A stretch of 64,000 bases of DNA from Apteryx mantelli. Lineage: Eukaryota; Chordata; Aves; Apterygiformes; Apterygidae. The stretch spans positions 54,992,501-55,056,500 of the forward strand of contig NC_089980.1 in the NCBI RefSeq assembly GCF_036417845.1. The letters are read 5' to 3'. The notes below the pieces were generated by a model. That model was not told the origin of the DNA. It saw only the letters and a list, made by a program, of their open reading frames with translations, and ran no database searches. The stretch's first letter is position 1. Every line of letters starts with the position of its first letter. This document shows, one piece after another, positions 61,401 to 64,000 of the stretch. Both the position numbers and the translations under genes were made by a program.

Positions 61401-64000
61401 TACACTCAAGGAGGGAAAATTTAAGTGCATTATATAGGTGAAGTCATTTAAGAAAGTGTTGTTTTCTTGAACTTACTAATATATTCCTGGTAATCTAATA
61501 TACTGTAGAATATTTAAAAAAAAAAAATTTCAGTCCTGTGTTTTGATGAAATTTAGATCTTAAAAGAGATTTTTAAGGTGATGGAAATCTTGTGTAGATT
61601 TACCTTTTAAATCTATCAAATCCACACTAAGTCTTAGTAAGACTTAAACATAAATAGGCTCCTGTTCCTGTGCAAAGTATGAGATCAGGGTGTACAGATT
61701 CTTTGTCTGTAACCTTGTACCATTTCTGAGAGTAGGTCATCACATCTGGAATACTATTCACTTCTGCCCACACAAAAGAAAGCATAAATAGAAGGAAAGC
61801 ATGAACTGATTTTGGTTTTCACTTTAAACATTAATTTTAGCTATGTTAAATTAGGAAACTTAACATTTTTGGTGACTGAAATGACCCACTTAAAGGTGCA
61901 ATTTCCAGATGCCTCATCATTGTAATCTGACTAGGAAACAGTAGGCTTTACATGTGGAAGGAGTTGTTTCATAATATGAACATTCTTCATAAACAGATGT
62001 TTCAGTTTTGTTTGCTGCCATTTAAGGAAATAAGAACAATATTTTGTTAAGTTTTTTAAGAAGATAGGCTTTGCTGTTTGTCAGCTCATCATTGATCTGT
62101 TACCTTTTGGACAGCATATATAATAGAAATCTATCACATTGAAAAATTGCAATGAATTTATCTTAAATCACATACTTCAGAACGGGAATATTTTCACGGG
62201 GAAGAGGAAGGAGGGACACGGGGAGAAGGCATACTGCGTATTGAGTTTAGAAACTGCCCAGAAAGAAAATGATCAGAACAGAAGATTTCTACTCAATTGA
62301 CACATTCCTCAGATGTGACTGCAGTGTGCTCAGTGTTGGAGATCCCAGCACTCAACACATGAAGAACTCAGTGACTTGCCAGAGTAATAGGAACAAATAA
62401 CTTTCGCTAGCCAGATATTAGATCAACAATCATAAAGAGTAATCTGAACCACCTTTCATGGCCAATGCCCAAGGACTTCAAATACAAGCATTTACAGAAG
62501 TACTGCTGAGACTAAGAATCATATATCAAATTTGTTTTTTTTTACAAGGGCTACTCAAATACTTTTATAGGACATATTTCACTTCTAAAAGAAAATCTTG
62601 TTGATATACTATATTTGGGAAAATCAGTTATTTAATATAGGAGGCTAAATTCTTCCCACATATAACTCCTCTGAAATCAAAAAGGCAACATAAGTGATCA
62701 GTTTAGTTCACTATATACATTTTTTAATTTTTTCTATGTTCTTTTCAAGCTAAGATGCCACAGACTAACTGCATTATTTTGCTTGTTCTCTCTATTTTGA
62801 TACAATTCTTACTAATAATGAATTGTATATCCCCTAGCAATAAGGGTATATAATATATATCATATAATAAATACAATATTATTTATGTGAACATCATGTA
62901 AAATATCTTTATATAAAGATGAAGAAAAATTGCAAAAATCATATTTTAAATTATATTATCTATCTTTTCAGTCACAAGTATGCAGCTTCCTACATATGCC
63001 TTTGACTATAATCCTATAAATTATCATAATCCTCTAAATATGCACTGTGGAAAACATTCTGTCAATGACATAGTGAATACACATAATGAATAATATTTTC
63101 AGAGCACCAAATCTTTACTTATTTCTGTTAACTTTTCAAAACTGTAAATAGGGAGAAACATTCTCCAGGAAAAACTGCCACATTGCAGTTTTGAATAAAC
63201 TAATTAATAAGATAGTATACACTCAGGAAATACTCAGAACACTAACATAAGACTAACCAGAGTTAGTTTCCTGGAATTTCTTAGCTCACAAAAGAAAAAT
63301 AGAAGAGAAATTAGATTAATAGCTTTCTTAAAAAGGTATTTTTCCTAAGTGCACGATTTGTACAGCCAAATAAGAAGTTTAAATGTAGCATGTCAAGTAA
63401 CAAGCTCATTCAGTGTGCTGTACCTCAAATATACATATAAAAACATTTGTATTAAGTAACTTTGGGGAGAGTAAAATGTAAACATTAAATTTAAACCTAA
63501 GATTTAAAACTGTAAGTCTTATAAGGAGAAAGCTGCTATTTATATTATAATAAAAACAAAAACAAAGAACTTCAAGGCATGACATTTAGGGGATGCATAC
63601 ACTGCGAAATGGACCATGGTGCTGTTATCCTTGAGTCAACAGAGAATCCAGCCAGTATGTCCATATGGTTTAGTACAGCACTACACAGACTTACTTGCAT
63701 GAGTTCACATGCAACACAGCCATGTTAGCCTGGTATCACCTTCAAATGCATTAATAAGATTGACAAGACTTAATAGCTCACAGTGCTGGACTACCATACT
63801 TTTATTGTCCCAGGCCATACAAACTGGCTTGCCAGTCCCCCACAGATCAGTTTAAAGCTTGTGTGAGTAAAGGAAGGTTGGAGTCTTCATACACACCTAC
63901 ATAAAAGTGCCCTTATTGCGATCAACACTTCAGTCTGTATTGACAAAGGCAGGCCACTTATCAATAACTCTAAAGGGGAGTTTTCTGCACCAACATTCAC

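Larger units (their letters stand above)
43001..64000. other. Unassigned AT-rich DNA with scattered ancient repeats
   Basis: The sequence is AT-rich throughout. Apart from the repeat relics and simple repeats listed individually, I see two locally GC-richer patches: 43360-43480, with a 'gggcgggaggggggag' G run at 43411-43426, and 48400-48620. Open frames are 60-127 codons, and the longest (50697-51080 minus, 50802-51146 plus) overlap on opposite strands, which argues against either being real. No gene, RNA gene or promoter can be supported. Confidence 0.55.

Noticed and set aside
62330..62400. Possible reverse-oriented MIR words ('cagtgacttgccagagt')
   Set aside because: Only one block matches and the expected neighbouring boxes are absent.

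Overview
This looks like vertebrate nuclear DNA, most likely from a bird. The case rests on CR1 (chicken repeat 1) LINEs. One copy at 5171-6860 is young and still carries a nearly intact reverse-transcriptase reading frame. It ends in two copies of the octamer ATTCTGTG, as CR1 elements do, instead of poly(A). A second short copy of similar type lies at 18093-18376, and much older copies lie at about 33180-33975 and 42057-43000. Recognisable repeats are sparse overall, which fits a bird better than a turtle or crocodilian. The species cannot be named from the sequence alone.

No host protein-coding gene, exon, rRNA, tRNA, CRISPR array or bacterial-type operon can be supported. Apart from the CR1 frame, the open frames are short, have no recognisable domain and look like chance frames in AT-rich DNA or antisense shadows of CR1. 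The window is therefore either intergenic (gene-desert-like) or inside a large intron, and the sequence does not decide between these.

Layout: 1-5170 is unassigned DNA with a short AAAGTT-type tandem repeat (1553-1596), a strong G-quadruplex-type G run (4486-4507) and a possible ancient LINE tail (4590-4660). The young CR1 occupies 5171-6860 on the minus strand. The stretch 6860-18092 is unassigned, with an A21 run, a second G-run block (13356-13378) and a GT/GA microsatellite. The short CR1 follows at 18093-18376. From 18377 to 33180 there are two MIR-like SINE traces and two GC-rich blocks (24440-24610, 28850-29230). A decayed plus-strand CR1 lies at 33180-33975, then pyrimidine-rich DNA (35540-36120) and a GC-rich block (36200-36720). 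A decayed minus-strand CR1 occupies 42057-43000. From 43000 to 64000 the DNA is AT-rich and holds several ancient repeat traces: MIR-like at 47460 and 61240, possible CR1 at 56385, and unnamed sauropsid-type repeats at 50175, 51838, 53340 and 55525.

No genes work together here. The only coding capacity is retrotransposon-derived and defective. I looked for a novel system and did not find one. The points most worth checking are the single nonsense codon in an otherwise open CR1 frame, the surviving MIR-like and other old repeats, and the unclassified GC-rich blocks.
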